Assembly: GCA_905221205.1 (NCBI GenBank)
Contig: CAJNCG010000005.1
Coordinates: 62,001 to 126,000, forward strand
Source: a bacterium
Lineage (GTDB): Bacteria; Bacillota; Bacilli; Lactobacillales; Streptococcaceae
Reading direction: 5' to 3'
Length of the DNA stretch: 64,000 nucleotides
Made by a program: the position numbers and the translations under genes. Shown here in pieces: positions 63,490 to 64,000 of the stretch. A model generated the notes under the pieces. It was not told the origin of the DNA. It did not search any database and saw nothing but the letters and a program-made list of their open reading frames with translations. How positions within the stretch are numbered: the first letter of the stretch is position 1; each line of letters starts with the position of its first letter.

Positions 63490-64000
63490 AGAACTTTCAC
63501 CTAAATACAATCCAGCCGAGGTTGAGGCTGGTCGTTACCAAAAATGGCTTGATGCTGATGTTTTCAAGCCTTCAGGCGATCAAAAGGCTAAGCCTTATTC
63601 TATCGTGATTCCACCACCAAACGTAACTGGGAAACTTCACCTTGGTCACGCTTGGGATACAACCTTGCAGGATATCATCATCCGTCAAAAACGTATGCAA
63701 GGCTTTGATACACTTTGGCTTCCAGGGATGGACCACGCGGGGATTGCGACTCAAGCTAAAGTTGAGGAGCGCTTGCGTGGTGAAGGTATTAGTCGTTACG
63801 ACCTGGGTCGTGAAAAATTCCTAGATAAAGTATGGGAATGGAAAGACGAATATGCCACTACCATCAAGGAACAATGGGGCAAGATGGGGCTCTCTGTAGA
63901 CTACTCTCGTGAGCGTTTCACTCTTGATGAAGGTTTGTCAAAAGCCGTTCGCAAGGTCTTTGTGGATCTTTACAAGAAAGGCTGGATCTACCGTGGTGAG
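63482..64000 (+). CDS. valS: Valyl-tRNA synthetase, N-terminal part (3' end outside window)
   Basis: The first 173 codons of a class I aminoacyl-tRNA synthetase. [15 protein letters not shown] contains the HIGH-type motif (HLGH), and [10 protein letters not shown], typical of ValRS, follows. It charges tRNA-Val. The ATG overlaps the kinase-like gene. It is controlled by the T-box about 1.3 kb upstream. The catalytic KMSKS region and editing domain are beyond the window. Confidence 0.96.
   Translation, partial: MSKELSPKYNPAEVEAGRYQKWLDADVFKPSGDQKAKPYSIVIPPPNVTGKLHLGHAWDTTLQDIIIRQKRMQGFDTLWLPGMDHAGIATQAKVEERLRGEGISRYDLGREKFLDKVWEWKDEYATTIKEQWGKMGLSVDYSRERFTLDEGLSKAVRKVFVDLYKKGWIYRGE

Overview
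The window is low-GC Firmicute DNA from a mitis-group Streptococcus (S. mitis / S. oralis / S. pneumoniae cluster). The evidence is gene content and order (ami operon, murI-rdgB-cbpB-xerD-like-scpAB-rluB-yidD, piu iron operon, endoD-pgk-glnRA, hrcA-grpE-dnaK-dnaJ, blp locus, ccrZ-trmB, rimP-nusA-infB-rbfA, valS), extended -10 promoters, a YSIRK/LPxTG surface enzyme and three BOX repeats. Both ends are cut: the 3' end of amiA at the left and the 5' end of valS at the right. No rRNA, tRNA, CRISPR array, prophage or intact insertion sequence was seen.

Layout. 1-5.1 kb: oligopeptide permease amiA(partial)CDEF. 5.1-8.2 kb: a three-gene ABC importer of the TrpXYZ type, preceded by a leader that encodes a 19-residue peptide with the run FYFSYF and then seven RNA segments that can pair in two alternating sets ending in a terminator. 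8.3-14.5 kb: YneF-like protein, then murI, rdgB, phosphoesterase, c-di-AMP-binding CBS protein, degenerate XerD-like protein, condensin partners ScpAB, RluB and YidD. 14.6-18.6 kb: BOX repeat and piuBCDA on the minus strand. 18.6-23 kb: galE, pepA, a small helical protein, and a Na/phosphate symporter. 23.3-28.6 kb: cell-wall endo-beta-N-acetylglucosaminidase EndoD (GH85). 28.7-32.4 kb: pgk, a membrane protein, glnR and glnA with a GlnR box. 32.4-33.9 kb: a PadR regulator with two DUF2812 proteins behind a double dyad operator.

34-40 kb: heat-shock block with two CIRCE operators. 40-42.7 kb: HIT protein and EcsAB. 42.7-49.7 kb: a reduced blp (bacteriocin-like peptide) locus: blpT, response regulator blpR, histidine kinase blpH, small membrane proteins, blpX/Y/Z and two tandem CAAX proteases. 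Three BlpR/ComE-type promoters share exactly the same geometry, but no pheromone (blpC), exporter (blpAB) or recognisable bacteriocin gene is present. 49.9-58.4 kb: ccrZ-trmB, a membrane-anchored GH3 hydrolase, and the rimP-nusA-ylxR-ylxQ-infB / rbfA translation block. 58.6-62 kb: small membrane proteins, a DUF1858-DUF438 hemerythrin/PAS pair with a BOX in its 5' UTR, DUF1912, DUF898-like and HhH proteins. 62-64 kb: a T-box leader (likely valine) followed by a flavin-reductase-like gene, a truncated acetyltransferase, a P-loop kinase-like gene and valS.

The strongest candidate for something undescribed is the aromatic leader-peptide attenuator at 5135-5427. Next are the orphan, eavesdropper-like blp locus, the BOX-associated duplication of the CAAX protease, the PadR-DUF2812 operator and the structured RNA between grpE and dnaK.
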